From Lactonifactor sp050944855 (lineage in GTDB: Bacteria; Bacillota; Clostridia; Lachnospirales; Lachnospiraceae), in contig JBMNRU010000004.1 of NCBI GenBank assembly GCA_050944855.1, forward strand, positions 62,001-126,000: DNA of 64,000 nt, written 5' to 3'. How positions within the stretch are numbered: the stretch's first letter is position 1; every line of letters starts with the position of its first letter. Shown here one piece after another: positions 26,155 to 35,744 of this stretch. The notes below the pieces were generated by a model, which saw nothing but the letters and a program-made list of their open reading frames with translations, was not told where the DNA came from and made no database searches. The position numbers and the translations under genes were made by a program.

Positions 26155-26934
26155 TCATACCCTTCGGGCGGGCGCGCTTTGCGCGGCAAGGTATTCATTT
26201 TCAAATGTGATACCCATCAGTGTCAGACCGCAGGCCGGCGCCGTAGATCCCGCTTCCGAACGACGACAGCTTTCCAGAATACCTTTCATATCTTCCGGTG
26301 CCACTGCGCCTTTTCCTACTTCCATCAAAGTTCCCGCGATGATCCGCACCATGTGATATAAAAAACCAGTGCCGGTCACACGAATGACAATCATGTCTCC
26401 TTCTTTTTCAACAGACAGATCCGTGATCTCCCGCACAGTAGTCTTTACCTGCGCCTGACTTCCGCAAAAAGCCTTAAAATCGTGTTTCCCAACCAGATAT
26501 GCCGCCGCTTTCTGCATCTGTCCCACATCCAGTGGTACATAAGTAAAATAGGCAAGATTTCTCAGCGTAGGCAGGGGAAACTTTCGGTTCAGGATCCGGT
26601 ATTCGTAAGTCTTATGACTATTGGTATATCTGGGATGAAAGTCAGCTGCCACTTCCCGGGAATCCTGGATCCGGATGTCCTCCGGAAGGCGCTGATTCAG
26701 TGCATAAGAAATCTTCTCCCCGGGAATCCGGGTGCTGCTGTCAAAAACCGCCACGTTTCCCAGAGCATGTACGCCGGTGTCAGTTCTGCTGGCACCCATC
26801 GTTTCTATTTTTTCATTTAAAAGTGCAGAAAGGTGCTGATTCAGCACCTCCTGCACAGTAATCGCGTTTGGTTGTATCTGCCATCCGCAGTACTTGCTTC
26901 CGTCATAAGCAATGGTTAACATAATACGTTTCAT
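26155..26934 (-). CDS. truA: tRNA pseudouridine(38-40) synthase
   Basis: A 259-residue pseudouridine synthase acting on the anticodon arm of tRNAs. The catalytic aspartate is in GASRTDTGVHALGNV near residue 52, and YDGSKYCGWQ is near 8. The ATG at 26934 makes an ATGA overlap with ecfT, so it is preferred over a longer frame starting at 27057. The last residues (LAAQSAPARRV) run into GC-rich sequence beside repeat C and may be altered by that insertion. Confidence 0.93.
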   Translation of the reverse strand: MKRIMLTIAYDGSKYCGWQIQPNAITVQEVLNQHLSALLNEKIETMGASRTDTGVHALGNVAVFDSSTRIPGEKISYALNQRLPEDIRIQDSREVAADFHPRYTNSHKTYEYRILNRKFPLPTLRNLAYFTYVPLDVGQMQKAAAYLVGKHDFKAFCGSQAQVKTTVREITDLSVEKEGDMIVIRVTGTGFLYHMVRIIAGTLMEVGKGAVAPEDMKGILESCRRSEAGSTAPACGLTLMGITFENEYLAAQSAPARRV

Positions 26935-27731
26935 AATTTCACCCGAATCACTATTTCCATCACTAAATACATACACAAGACACCATATGTCACCCAGTCT
27001 CTTCCATGATAGCAAAGCGGCTTCATCTGTGTACGGCCGCCTCCGCCATGGTAACATCTGGCTTCCATTGCCATGGCCAGATCATTGGCCCTGCGAAAAG
27101 CAGAGATAAACAGAGGAACCAAAAGAGGAATCAGGCTTTTTGCTTTTTGAAGCAAATTGCCGCTCTCAAAATCCGCGCCTCTGGCGATCTGCGCCTTCAT
27201 AATCTTATCCGTCTCTTCCATCAGAATAGGAATAAAACGAAGGGCGATCGACATCATCATAGCAATTTCATGTACAGGTACCTTTATATATTTCAACGGC
27301 TTCATAAGGCTTTCCAGACCATCCGTCAACTGATTCGGCGTAGTTGTCAGCGTCATGACCGAAGAACCGATAATCAAATAGATGAGTCGGATTCCCATCT
27401 TGCCTGCCTGAAATACACCTTCATCTGTAATCTTCAAAAATCCAATCCGGAACAAAACCTCACCCGGAACGAAAAACAAATTAAATCCCACAGTGATCAG
27501 TAAAATAAAGAAGATAGGCTTCAGTCCCTTCAGCATAAAGCTTACGGGTACTTTAGAAAGCAGGATCATCAGTATTAAAAATGCAGTGGCCAGCCCATAT
27601 CCCAAAAGGGAATCTGCCACAAACAGGGAAACCAGATACATTATAGTTCCCACAAATTTCACGCGGGGATCCAGTCTGTGCAGAATGGAATCCGCAGGAT
27701 AATATTGTCCAATCGTAATATCTTTAATCAT
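26931..27731 (-). CDS. ecfT: ECF transporter transmembrane subunit EcfT
   Basis: The 266-residue membrane coupling subunit of group II energy-coupling factor vitamin transporters. It has several transmembrane helices, DSILHRLDPRVKFVGT near residue 15, and the two coupling-helix motifs with ARG visible as QIARGADFES near 183 and MAMEARCYHGGG near 220. It follows the two EcfA ATPases and overlaps truA. Substrate-binding S subunits (riboflavin, folate and so on) are presumably encoded elsewhere. Confidence 0.93.
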   Translation of the reverse strand: MIKDITIGQYYPADSILHRLDPRVKFVGTIMYLVSLFVADSLLGYGLATAFLILMILLSKVPVSFMLKGLKPIFFILLITVGFNLFFVPGEVLFRIGFLKITDEGVFQAGKMGIRLIYLIIGSSVMTLTTTPNQLTDGLESLMKPLKYIKVPVHEIAMMMSIALRFIPILMEETDKIMKAQIARGADFESGNLLQKAKSLIPLLVPLFISAFRRANDLAMAMEARCYHGGGGRTQMKPLCYHGRDWVTYGVLCMYLVMEIVIRVKL

Positions 27732-27736
27732 ATCGT

Positions 27737-28585
27737 CTACTTCCTAAGTGCCTGTAAAATTGTCGCAGCGGCTTCTTCCACTGTAGTTGCGTCCGCATCC
27801 ACCGGAAATCCTTTTTCTTTCAGTGCATGCATAATATAGGTGATCTGTGGCGCCGCAAGTCCGATTTTCTCCAGTTCTTTGTAATGGGAAAATACCTTCT
27901 TTGGCACATCGTCAAACGCTACACAGCCTTCATTCATAACAATAATGCGATCCACATATTTTGCAATATCTTCCATACTATGGGATACCAGAAGAACTGT
28001 AATGCCCCTCTCTTCATGAAGATAAGCCAGCTGATCCAAAATCTCGTCACGTCCTTTGGGATCCAGACCTGCGGTTGGCTCATCCAGGACCAGTACCTGC
28101 GGGTTCATAGCCAGCACACCGGCAATGGCCACGCGCCTTTTTTGCCCACCGGACAGTTCAAAGGGGGATTTTTCATAAAAGCTCTCATCCAATCCCACCT
28201 GACGCAGAGCATCCTTAGCACATTCTCTGGCCTCTTCCGGTGTCATTCCCTGGTTCTTCGGCCCAAAACATACATCTGTAAGCACATCCGCTTCAAAAAG
28301 CTGATGCTCCGGATACTGAAATACCAGCCCTACTTTACTTCTCAGGCCTTTTAAATTATACTTTTCCGCCCAGATATCTTCGCCATTATACAAAATCCTG
28401 CCTTCTGTAGGCTTTATCAGCCCGTTCAGATGCTGCACCAGCGTAGACTTGCCGCTTCCGGTATGTCCGATCACACCAATAAACTGACCGTCACAAATGG
28501 TCAGGTTCACATCAGACAACGCAGTTCTTTCATACACGGTTCCCGGGCTGTACTTATATGTGATATGTTCTAACGTAATTGACAT
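27737..28585 (-). CDS. ecfA2: ECF transporter ATPase EcfA2
   Basis: A 282-residue ATPase with Walker A GHTGSGKST near residue 40, Q-loop FQYPEHQLFE near 90, signature ELSGGQKRRVA near 144 and Walker B VLVLDEPTAGLDP near 165. It pairs with EcfA1 as a heterodimer. It overlaps the end of ecfA1 by 16 bp. The FQYPEHQLFE Q-loop style is typical of EcfA2. Confidence 0.93.
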   Translation of the reverse strand: MSITLEHITYKYSPGTVYERTALSDVNLTICDGQFIGVIGHTGSGKSTLVQHLNGLIKPTEGRILYNGEDIWAEKYNLKGLRSKVGLVFQYPEHQLFEADVLTDVCFGPKNQGMTPEEARECAKDALRQVGLDESFYEKSPFELSGGQKRRVAIAGVLAMNPQVLVLDEPTAGLDPKGRDEILDQLAYLHEERGITVLLVSHSMEDIAKYVDRIIVMNEGCVAFDDVPKKVFSHYKELEKIGLAAPQITYIMHALKEKGFPVDADATTVEEAAATILQALRK

Positions 28586-29421
28586 AATGCATCCACCAAT
28601 TCTTCTGTCGTTAAGATACCTTCCGGTATGGAAACACCGGATTTTTTCAGTTCATGAGCCAGCAGCGTCACCTGGGGAACATCCAGACGATACTGTTTCA
28701 GAGTATCCACCTGAGAAAATACCTCCCGCGGCGTCCCCTGCATCACTACCTTTCCATCATCCATAACAAATACCTTATCCGCATAGATCACTTCTTCCAT
28801 ATAATGCGTGATCAGGATAACAGTTACTCCCTCTGTACGATTCAGTTCACGGACTACCTTTAATACTTCTTTTCGTCCATTGGGATCCAGCATAGCCGTA
28901 GGCTCATCCAGCACAATACACCGGGGATGCATCGCCACAACTCCGGCAATGGCAACCCTCTGCTTCTGTCCTCCTGAGAGCTTATTGGGAGATTGATGAC
29001 GATACGCAGTCATACCTACCGCCTGCAGGCTCTCATCCACTCTCTTCCATATATCATCCGTCGGTACGCCCAGATTCTCAGGGCCAAACCCAACGTCTTC
29101 TTCTACTACAGTACCGATAATCTGATTGTCCGGATTCTGAAATACCATCCCTGCTCTCTGGCGTATTTTCCAGATATCCTCCGCTTTTGTGGTATCCATA
29201 CTATCCACCCATACCGTACCTTCTGTCGGCATCAGCAATCCATTGATATGCTTTGCCAATGTGGATTTTCCGGATCCGTTATGTCCGAGAACGGCAATAA
29301 ACTGGCCGGCCTCTACATCCAGGTCCACATGATCAATGGCACGGTTGGTTTCCTCTATCTGACCCTCATCATTATATCGGAAATAATCAAATACTAATTT
29401 ACTCGCTTTAATAATGCCCAT
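28570..29421 (-). CDS. ecfA1: ECF transporter ATPase EcfA1
   Basis: A 283-residue ATPase with Walker A GHNGSGKST, Q-loop FQNPDNQIIG, signature KLSGGQKQRVA and Walker B CIVLDEPTAMLDP. FQNPDNQ is typical of EcfA1. The frame reaches a GTG at 29436; I prefer the ATG at 29421, because the GTG overlaps the only AAGGAG, but either is possible. It is the first gene of ecfA1-ecfA2-ecfT-truA; rplQ, often upstream in Firmicutes, is absent. Confidence 0.92.
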   Translation of the reverse strand: MGIIKASKLVFDYFRYNDEGQIEETNRAIDHVDLDVEAGQFIAVLGHNGSGKSTLAKHINGLLMPTEGTVWVDSMDTTKAEDIWKIRQRAGMVFQNPDNQIIGTVVEEDVGFGPENLGVPTDDIWKRVDESLQAVGMTAYRHQSPNKLSGGQKQRVAIAGVVAMHPRCIVLDEPTAMLDPNGRKEVLKVVRELNRTEGVTVILITHYMEEVIYADKVFVMDDGKVVMQGTPREVFSQVDTLKQYRLDVPQVTLLAHELKKSGVSIPEGILTTEELVDALCQLR

Positions 29422-29516
29422 TTCGTCCGCCGGCACTCCTTTTTTCTAATTCACAGGCGCGTTTACGCCATTTCGCACTCATTGTAACAGGTAACGATGG
29501 GTTTGTAAAGCAAATC

Positions 29517-30686
29517 TCAAAGGTCCCTCGCATACCATAACGAATCTTCCTGTTCTCCCTGACAGACAAATCCCAGACCCCTGGCAATCTGTACAGAAGC
29601 TTCGTTATCTTTTTTTATCCTGCAATAAATTTTCTCTATTTCCAACTCTTTTGCTCTTTGCAGAGCAATCGCACAAGCCGCCTTTGACAAAGCACTTCCC
29701 CTCTTTGACGGCAGCAGTGCATAGCCCAGTTCAGCCGCCCGGTCACTCCCTGGCATTTCTATGGGATTCAGGCCCACTCTGCCCCAGATTGCTCCGGTTT
29801 TAGGATCTGTGATCACCCAATTTCCCATATCACAGAATTCATACATACTCCTGCGGTAAGAGGGAAACCATTCTCTTGTCTCCTGCAGGGTTCCTTTAAA
29901 ATCTTCTGTGCAGGATGCAATATCCGGAATCTGACACATTTCCCACACCACCGGCAGGTCTTCCTCTGTCATCTCTCTTACCTGTACTTTTTCATTTCTC
30001 CCTATGGTCACAGGCAGTCCCCGATATCTGCAGTAGGCATGTTCCGCAAAAGCTGCATCTACTTCCTCAAAGCCCTCCACTACAATGACGGCCGTGCTCA
30101 GATCCTGTTCACCGGAATCCGGATTATAAAAACCGATACAGGCCATATCGGCAGCTTTCGCGGCTTTGCACCCGTTCATAGAGTCTTCCACCACCAGACA
30201 TTCCTCCGGGTCCACGCCTAATTCTCTGGCCGCCTTTAAAAACACATCCGGAGCAGGCTTGGGATCCTTTACACTCTCTCCGCTGCACAGCAAAGTAAAA
30301 TACTGTTCAATCCCATGGGCATGTACCACTTCCTTAATGTATGCTTCCGGTGAAGAAGAAGCCACCGCCAGCAGATAGCCGGCCTCATACAGCCTTTTCA
30401 ACAGCTCATACACGCCCGGTATCAAAGGCACATACCCCCGTTCCAGGATCAACTGTTTTTTGATAGCCATCATATCGTCCCGGACAGAAGTATCCTCCCG
30501 GTCAATACCGTAGTATTTATGAAAAAGCCCCATCAGATACTCTATCGTAGAACCGATACAGCTTTTATATTTGTCATATTCCAGAGTCAGTCCTCTTTTC
30601 GCCATGGCCAGCTTCCAGGCTTCAAAGTGAAAAGGCTCGCTGTTAATTAATGTACCATCCATATCAAAAATGACTGCTTTTAACAT
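29517..30686 (-). CDS. HAD phosphatase (beta-phosphoglucomutase-like) fused to GNAT acetyltransferase
   Basis: A 389-residue fusion. Residues 1-210 form a HAD subfamily IA domain with nucleophile motif VIFDMDGTLINSEPFH near residue 4, motif II VASSSP near 115, and KPAPDVFLKAA with the acidic pair VVEDSMNG near 158-171. Residues 225-389 form a GNAT domain with NEKVQVREMTEEDL, an acceptor region, the acetyl-CoA loop LLPSKRGSALSKAA near 328 and IARGLGFVCQG near the end. The join is in frame without interruption. The likely pair of activities is sugar-phosphate handling and N-acetylation; substrates are unknown. Confidence 0.85.
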   Translation of the reverse strand: MLKAVIFDMDGTLINSEPFHFEAWKLAMAKRGLTLEYDKYKSCIGSTIEYLMGLFHKYYGIDREDTSVRDDMMAIKKQLILERGYVPLIPGVYELLKRLYEAGYLLAVASSSPEAYIKEVVHAHGIEQYFTLLCSGESVKDPKPAPDVFLKAARELGVDPEECLVVEDSMNGCKAAKAADMACIGFYNPDSGEQDLSTAVIVVEGFEEVDAAFAEHAYCRYRGLPVTIGRNEKVQVREMTEEDLPVVWEMCQIPDIASCTEDFKGTLQETREWFPSYRRSMYEFCDMGNWVITDPKTGAIWGRVGLNPIEMPGSDRAAELGYALLPSKRGSALSKAACAIALQRAKELEIEKIYCRIKKDNEASVQIARGLGFVCQGEQEDSLWYARDL

Positions 30687-30740
30687 AAGCTTCTCCCAAT
30701 AAGAAAAAATGTATCCTGTAAAAAATATTTCCTGTAAAAC

Positions 30741-30774
30741 GAAAAGGGAATTCTGCCATAGGCAGATTCCCTCT
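30741..30774 (-). terminator. Terminator after ysxC
   Basis: An inverted repeat pairs about 30745-30757 with 30761-30772 around a 3-base loop, followed by TTTTC on the minus strand. It closes the clpX-lon-ysxC cluster. Confidence 0.7.
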
Positions 30775-30779
30775 TTCTA

Positions 30780-31382
30780 CTATACTTCCTGCTCATCCTG
30801 CTCTAATATTTCATCCATCAGAGCCCAGATTTCTTCTCTTCCCTGCTTTGTCTGCGCAGAAAATGGGATCACACGGGTTCCCGGCAGCACACCCAGGCCC
30901 TGCTTGACTGCCTTTATCTGCTTTGCCTCCTGGCTTCGTTTGATTTTATCCAATTTTGTCGCAATAATAATGGGATGATACCCATGGCTCACGATCCACT
31001 CATACATCATCTTATCATTGGCGGAAGGATCATGGCGGATATCAACCAGCAAAAATACTGCCCGCAGTTCTTCTGACTGATGAAGATACTTTTCAATCAG
31101 CTTGCCCCATTTTTCTTTTACAGACTGAGCAACCTTTGCATAACCATATCCCGGAAGATCCACCAGATACATCCTGTCATTAATATTATAGAAATTAATG
31201 GTTTGGGTCTTGCCCGGCTGTGCACTGGTCCTTGCCAGAGATTTTCGATTCATCAGTGCATTGATGAGAGAAGACTTGCCTACATTGGATTTACCGGCAA
31301 ATGCGATCTCCGGTCTTCCTGTCTTCGGCAGTACGCTGGTAATACCGCATACAATATCCAGGGATACATTTTTTATAATCAT
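30780..31382 (-). CDS. ysxC: Ribosome biogenesis GTPase YsxC/EngB
   Basis: A 200-residue TRAFAC GTPase needed for 50S subunit assembly. Motifs are G1 GKSNVGKSS near residue 28, G2 in PGKTQTINFYN, G3 DLPGYG near 72 and G4 TKLDK near 139. The ATG at 31382 follows AGAGGAATCC and is chosen over an in-frame ATG at 31406 that would overlap lon. The gene often sits next to lon in Firmicutes, as here. Confidence 0.94.
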   Translation of the reverse strand: MIIKNVSLDIVCGITSVLPKTGRPEIAFAGKSNVGKSSLINALMNRKSLARTSAQPGKTQTINFYNINDRMYLVDLPGYGYAKVAQSVKEKWGKLIEKYLHQSEELRAVFLLVDIRHDPSANDKMMYEWIVSHGYHPIIIATKLDKIKRSQEAKQIKAVKQGLGVLPGTRVIPFSAQTKQGREEIWALMDEILEQDEQEV

Positions 31383-31395
31383 GGATTCCTCTTTT

Positions 31396-33717
31396 CTACT
31401 TTTCACCCAGTGCTTCTTTCAGCACATCCTCCATAGTTTCTACATATACGATCCGAAGGCCGTCCAAAATCTCCTGTTCCATCTCTTCAATATCCGGATG
31501 ATTCTGTGCCGGTACCAATACCGTCTTAATTCTGGCATTTTTTGCCGCCAGAAGCTTCTCTTTCAACCCGCCGATCGGAAGCACTCTTCCCCGCAGGGTA
31601 ATCTCACCGGTCATGGCAACTTCAGCCTTCACCGGAATCTTGGTAATAGCGGAAAAAACAGCGGTAGCCATGGTAATGCCGGCAGATGGTCCATCCTTCG
31701 GCACGGCTCCCTCCGGTATATGTATATGAATGTCATTTTCCTGGAAAAACTCAGGTGTCACATCATATGCACCGGCAATGGAACGAAGATAACTGATTCC
31801 CGCACGGGCGGACTCTTTCATCACATCTCCCAGCTGACCGGTAAGAACCACTTCCCCTTTGCCCGGCATCAGATTGACTTCTATCTGCAGGGTATCTCCG
31901 CCTACACTGGTCCAGGCCAGACCGCGGACAATTCCGATCTCATCCGTTTCATTCTTCATCTGATAGATAAAGCGGGGTTTGCCCAGGTAATGCTCCAGAT
32001 TCTCTCCGGTTACTGTTACCTGTTCCTTCTTATCCTCCAGAATTTCTCTTGCCGCCTTTCTGCAGATCTCACCGATCTTTCTTTCCAGGCTTCGGACACC
32101 GGCCTCCTTCGTATAACCGGTAATCATACTGTGCATTGCCTCATCCTGAATACTGATCTGCTTTTCTTTCAAACCATTAGCAGCAATCTGTTTCGGCAGC
32201 AGATGTTCTTTTGCAATGTGCTCTTTTTCATTCTCGGTATAGCTGCTGATCTCGATAATTTCCATACGGTCCAGCAGCGGTTTGGGAATCGTCTGTAAAT
32301 CATTGGCCGTGGCAATAAACAACACCTCTGACAGATCAATGGGCAGCTCTACATAATGATCCCGGAAACGGCTGTTCTGCTCTCCATCCAGCACTTCCAG
32401 CAGTGCAGAAGACGTATCGCCTTTATAGTCGCTGCTCACTTTATCAATCTCGTCTAACAGCATCAGAGGATTTTTGACTCCTGCCTGCTGCAGTCCATTG
32501 ACAATCCGTCCGGGCATCGCCCCCACATAGGTACGTCTGTGACCACGGATCTCGGCTTCATCCCGGACACCGCCCAGACAAATACGCACATATTCTTTAT
32601 TCAAAGCTCTTGCCACAGACTTCGCAATAGAAGTTTTACCGGTTCCCGGCGGTCCCACCAGACAAAGGATCGGGCTTGTTCCCTTCTTTGTCAGCGTACG
32701 TACTGCCAAATACTCAATAATACGCTCCTTTACCTTATCCAGTCCGTAGTGATCCGCTTCCAGGATCTCTTTTGCCCGTTTCAAATCCCGGCTGTCCCTG
32801 GAGGTCTTGCTCCAGGGCAGTCCCAGAAGTGTTTCAATATACGCACGCATTACTGTGCTTTCTGCGGCGCTGCTGTTCATATTCCGGAAGCGCTCAATCT
32901 CTTTATAAAGCTTTTCTTTTACTTCCTTGGGAGCCTTCAGTTTTTCTGCATCTTCCTTAAACTGATCGGCATCCGTAAGTGTCGTATCCTCGCCCAATTC
33001 CTCACGAATCAGTTTTAACTGTTCCCGGAGAATATATTCCTTCTGGTTCTTGTCAATCCGTTCCTTTATTTTCTTCTGCAGATCAGCCCGGATCTGCATA
33101 ATCTCCACTTCATTGCTGAGGATAATTCCCAGAACTTCATAACGTTCCTCTATGGTAACAGCTTCCAGAAGCTTTTGTCGGTCTTCATAGGGAAGAGGCA
33201 AATGTATGGCAATCTGATCCACCAGTTTCTCCACATCATCCAGTTCCAGCATCTGGCCTGCCAGTTCTTTGCTCACTTTCGAGCTTTCACTGCAATAGTT
33301 TAAAAAGATCTCCTTTAGATTTCGAAGCATAGCCTCCTTGGCAACTGAAGGAAGATTCATGGTCTCATTCTTTTCAAACTCCACGATTTCCCCTTCCAGA
33401 TAGCTGTCATTCTCTTCGAATCCCAATAATTCAGCTCTTTCCAATCCTTCCACCAGAACACGCATCACATTCTTCGGAAGCTTCACCACCTGCTTTACCG
33501 TGGCAATCGTTCCGATCTTATAAACGTCTTCAAAACCCGGATCTTCCACCTCTATCTCTCTTTGTGTAACCAAAAACACTTTCTGATCTTTCAGCATGGC
33601 TGTTTCCACCGCTTTGACGGACTTTTCCCTGCTGATGTCAAAATGTACGATCATATCCGGCAGGATAGTCGTTCCTCTAAGCGCTATCGCCGGCATAATA
33701 ATTGTCGAATCGCTCAT
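31396..33717 (-). CDS. lon: ATP-dependent protease Lon
   Basis: Cytosolic AAA+ serine protease of 773 residues. An N-terminal substrate-binding domain (1-200) and coiled coil are followed by the AAA module, with Walker A GPPGTGKTSIAK near residue 355 and Walker B LMLLDEIDK near 418. The C-terminal protease domain carries the Ser-Lys dyad, with serine in PKDGPSAGITMATA near 675 and lysine in GGLKEKLLAAKNA near 718. It lies 18 bp after clpX, so the two proteolysis genes are probably co-transcribed. Confidence 0.97.
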   Translation of the reverse strand: MSDSTIIMPAIALRGTTILPDMIVHFDISREKSVKAVETAMLKDQKVFLVTQREIEVEDPGFEDVYKIGTIATVKQVVKLPKNVMRVLVEGLERAELLGFEENDSYLEGEIVEFEKNETMNLPSVAKEAMLRNLKEIFLNYCSESSKVSKELAGQMLELDDVEKLVDQIAIHLPLPYEDRQKLLEAVTIEERYEVLGIILSNEVEIMQIRADLQKKIKERIDKNQKEYILREQLKLIREELGEDTTLTDADQFKEDAEKLKAPKEVKEKLYKEIERFRNMNSSAAESTVMRAYIETLLGLPWSKTSRDSRDLKRAKEILEADHYGLDKVKERIIEYLAVRTLTKKGTSPILCLVGPPGTGKTSIAKSVARALNKEYVRICLGGVRDEAEIRGHRRTYVGAMPGRIVNGLQQAGVKNPLMLLDEIDKVSSDYKGDTSSALLEVLDGEQNSRFRDHYVELPIDLSEVLFIATANDLQTIPKPLLDRMEIIEISSYTENEKEHIAKEHLLPKQIAANGLKEKQISIQDEAMHSMITGYTKEAGVRSLERKIGEICRKAAREILEDKKEQVTVTGENLEHYLGKPRFIYQMKNETDEIGIVRGLAWTSVGGDTLQIEVNLMPGKGEVVLTGQLGDVMKESARAGISYLRSIAGAYDVTPEFFQENDIHIHIPEGAVPKDGPSAGITMATAVFSAITKIPVKAEVAMTGEITLRGRVLPIGGLKEKLLAAKNARIKTVLVPAQNHPDIEEMEQEILDGLRIVYVETMEDVLKEALGEK

Positions 33718-33735
33718 GATACTACCTCCTTCTTA

Positions 33736-35034
33736 TCAGGCGGTCTCACTTTTTCCTTTTCGTTTTGCTGTCTGCGCTCTTCGGGATACGGGACGGAGTT
33801 CTCCGTATGTCAGGGCAGGTTCTCCCTTGCCCTCTACCATATCCTTTGTGATCACGCAGGAACGAATCGTTTCATCGGAGGGAACAGTATACATCAGATC
33901 CATCATGGTGCTCTCCATAATAGCACGCAATCCTCTGGCTCCGGTTTTCCGTTCCATCGACTTATGTGCAATCGCCTGCAGTGCATCTTCTTCAAAATCT
34001 AATTCCACATTATCTAAAGCAAATAATTGTTTGTACTGACGAATCAGAGAATTCTTCGGTTCTTTTAAAATACGCATCAGTGCCGGTTCATCCAGCGCAT
34101 CCAGGGATACTACTACCGGTACCCTTCCGACAAACTCGGGAATCAGGCCAAACTTCACCAGATCCTGAGGCATTACCTGTTTTAAAAGCTCACCGATCTT
34201 CTTTTCTTCCTTTTTCTCTACCACAGCATTGAAACCGATAGACTTGGTATCCTGTCTGCTTTCTATGATCTTATCCAGCCCGTCAAAGGCTCCGCCGCAA
34301 ATAAACAGAATATTTGTGGTGTCAATGGGAATAAACTCCTGCTGGGGATGCTTTCTTCCCCCCTGAGGAGGAACATTGGCCACCGTACCCTCTACAATCT
34401 TCAGCAGTGCCTGCTGCACGCCCTCACCGGATACATCCCGGGTGATGGAGGCATTTTCTGATTTTCTGGTAATCTTATCAATCTCATCAATATAAATAAT
34501 TCCATACTGTGCGCGTTCTATATCGTAATCTGCTGCCTGAATAATCTTCAGCAAAATATTTTCTACATCTTCACCCACATAACCGGCTTCTGTCAGTGTA
34601 GTGGCATCCGCAATGGCAAATGGGACGTTTAACAGCTTCGCCAGCGTCTGTGCCAGCAGTGTCTTTCCGGAACCGGTAGGTCCCAGCATCAGTATATTAC
34701 TTTTCTGCAGTTCTACCTCTAAGTTAGAACCTGAAATCACTCTTTTGTAATGGTTATACACAGCAACAGACAACACTTTTTTTGCCTCGTCCTGACCAAT
34801 CACATATTCATCCAGAAAACTCTTAATCTCCTGGGGTTTTAATAAATTAATCTCCGCATCCATAGCGGCTTCTTCCACTTCAAACTCTTCTTCAATAATC
34901 TCTGAACAGATCTCGATACATTCATCGCAGATATATGCACCGTCTGGTCCGGCAATCAGCTTTTTCACCTGGTCCTGTGTCTTGCCGCAAAATGAGCATC
35001 TTACTTTTGGTTCATTTCCTTTATTATATGCCAT
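33736..35034 (-). CDS. clpX: ClpX, ATPase subunit of ClpXP
   Basis: A 432-residue AAA+ unfoldase. The N-terminal zinc finger is CSFCGKTQDQVKKLIAG then CDECIEIC (two C-x2-C pairs, residues 12-40). Walker A is GPTGSGKTLLAQ near 117, Walker B is IIYIDEIDK near 182, and GYVGEDVE and RDVSGEGVQQ are the usual pore and sensor loops. The ATG at 35034 has AAAGGA upstream; the open frame to 35085 adds no recognised sequence. It feeds substrates to ClpP, encoded 89 bp upstream. Confidence 0.97.
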   Translation of the reverse strand: MAYNKGNEPKVRCSFCGKTQDQVKKLIAGPDGAYICDECIEICSEIIEEEFEVEEAAMDAEINLLKPQEIKSFLDEYVIGQDEAKKVLSVAVYNHYKRVISGSNLEVELQKSNILMLGPTGSGKTLLAQTLAKLLNVPFAIADATTLTEAGYVGEDVENILLKIIQAADYDIERAQYGIIYIDEIDKITRKSENASITRDVSGEGVQQALLKIVEGTVANVPPQGGRKHPQQEFIPIDTTNILFICGGAFDGLDKIIESRQDTKSIGFNAVVEKKEEKKIGELLKQVMPQDLVKFGLIPEFVGRVPVVVSLDALDEPALMRILKEPKNSLIRQYKQLFALDNVELDFEEDALQAIAHKSMERKTGARGLRAIMESTMMDLMYTVPSDETIRSCVITKDMVEGKGEPALTYGELRPVSRRAQTAKRKGKSETA

Positions 35035-35085
35035 GATATTTCCTTTCCAAAAGGCCGCAGCCCTTTCTCCCATATTTAGCAACAT

Positions 35086-35113
35086 AAGACTCCCGCCTGT
35101 TGGTGGGAGTCTT
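35086..35113 (-). terminator. Terminator between clpP and clpX
   Basis: A 9-bp stem AAGACTCCC/GGGAGTCTT pairs 35086-35094 with 35105-35113 just after the clpP stop. The following T-run is weak, so some read-through into clpX is plausible. Confidence 0.55.
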
Positions 35114-35123
35114 ATCCTTGTAA

Positions 35124-35705
35124 TTATCGGTGTGCGATCACACTGTCAATCAGGCCATATGCTTTGGCTTCTTCTGCTGACATAAAATTATCTCTCTCTG
35201 TATCTCTTACAATTACCTCATATGGCTGTCCTGTGTTTTCAGCCATAATTTTATTCAGTCTTTCTCTGGTTCTCAGAATATGCTCAGCAGCAATATTGAT
35301 CTCAGTAGCCTGTCCCTGGGCGCCGCCGGATGGCTGATGGATCATAATCTCTGCATTGGGAAGAGCAAATCTCTTTCCCTTTGCACCGCCCGCCAGCAAA
35401 AATGCTCCCATGCTGGCTGCCATGCCCATACAGATCGTCGATACGTCACATTTTACATACTGCATCGTATCATAGATACCCAAGCCTGCAGTTACAGAAC
35501 CGCCGGGGCTGTTGATATACAGCTGAATGTCCTTACCCGGATCTTCTGATTCTAAGAATAAAAGCTGTGCGATTACCAAACCGGCAGTCACCTCATTCAC
35601 TTCTTCTCCCAGAAAAATAATTCTGTCTTTTAAAAGTCTGGAATAGATGTCGTAGTTTCTCTCTCCCCTGCTCGTCTGTTCAATGACATATGGTACTAAA
35701 CTCAT
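35124..35705 (-). CDS. clpP: ATP-dependent Clp protease proteolytic subunit
   Basis: A 193-residue serine protease forming the 14-mer chamber used by ClpX. The catalytic serine is in MGMAASMGAFLLAGG near residue 97, the histidine in IMIHQPSGG near 122 and the aspartate in RDTERDNFM near 171. The N-terminal MSLVPYVIEQTSRGER axial-loop region is standard. It lies between tig and clpX in the common tig-clpP-clpX order. Confidence 0.97.
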   Translation of the reverse strand: MSLVPYVIEQTSRGERNYDIYSRLLKDRIIFLGEEVNEVTAGLVIAQLLFLESEDPGKDIQLYINSPGGSVTAGLGIYDTMQYVKCDVSTICMGMAASMGAFLLAGGAKGKRFALPNAEIMIHQPSGGAQGQATEINIAAEHILRTRERLNKIMAENTGQPYEVIVRDTERDNFMSAEEAKAYGLIDSVIAHR

Positions 35706-35744
35706 ATTGAGAACTCCTCCTGTCTCTATTCTGAAATATATGGA

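Noticed and set aside
31198..32298. 366-codon plus-strand frame
   Set aside because: Antisense to lon; composition is that of a reverse reading of coding DNA.
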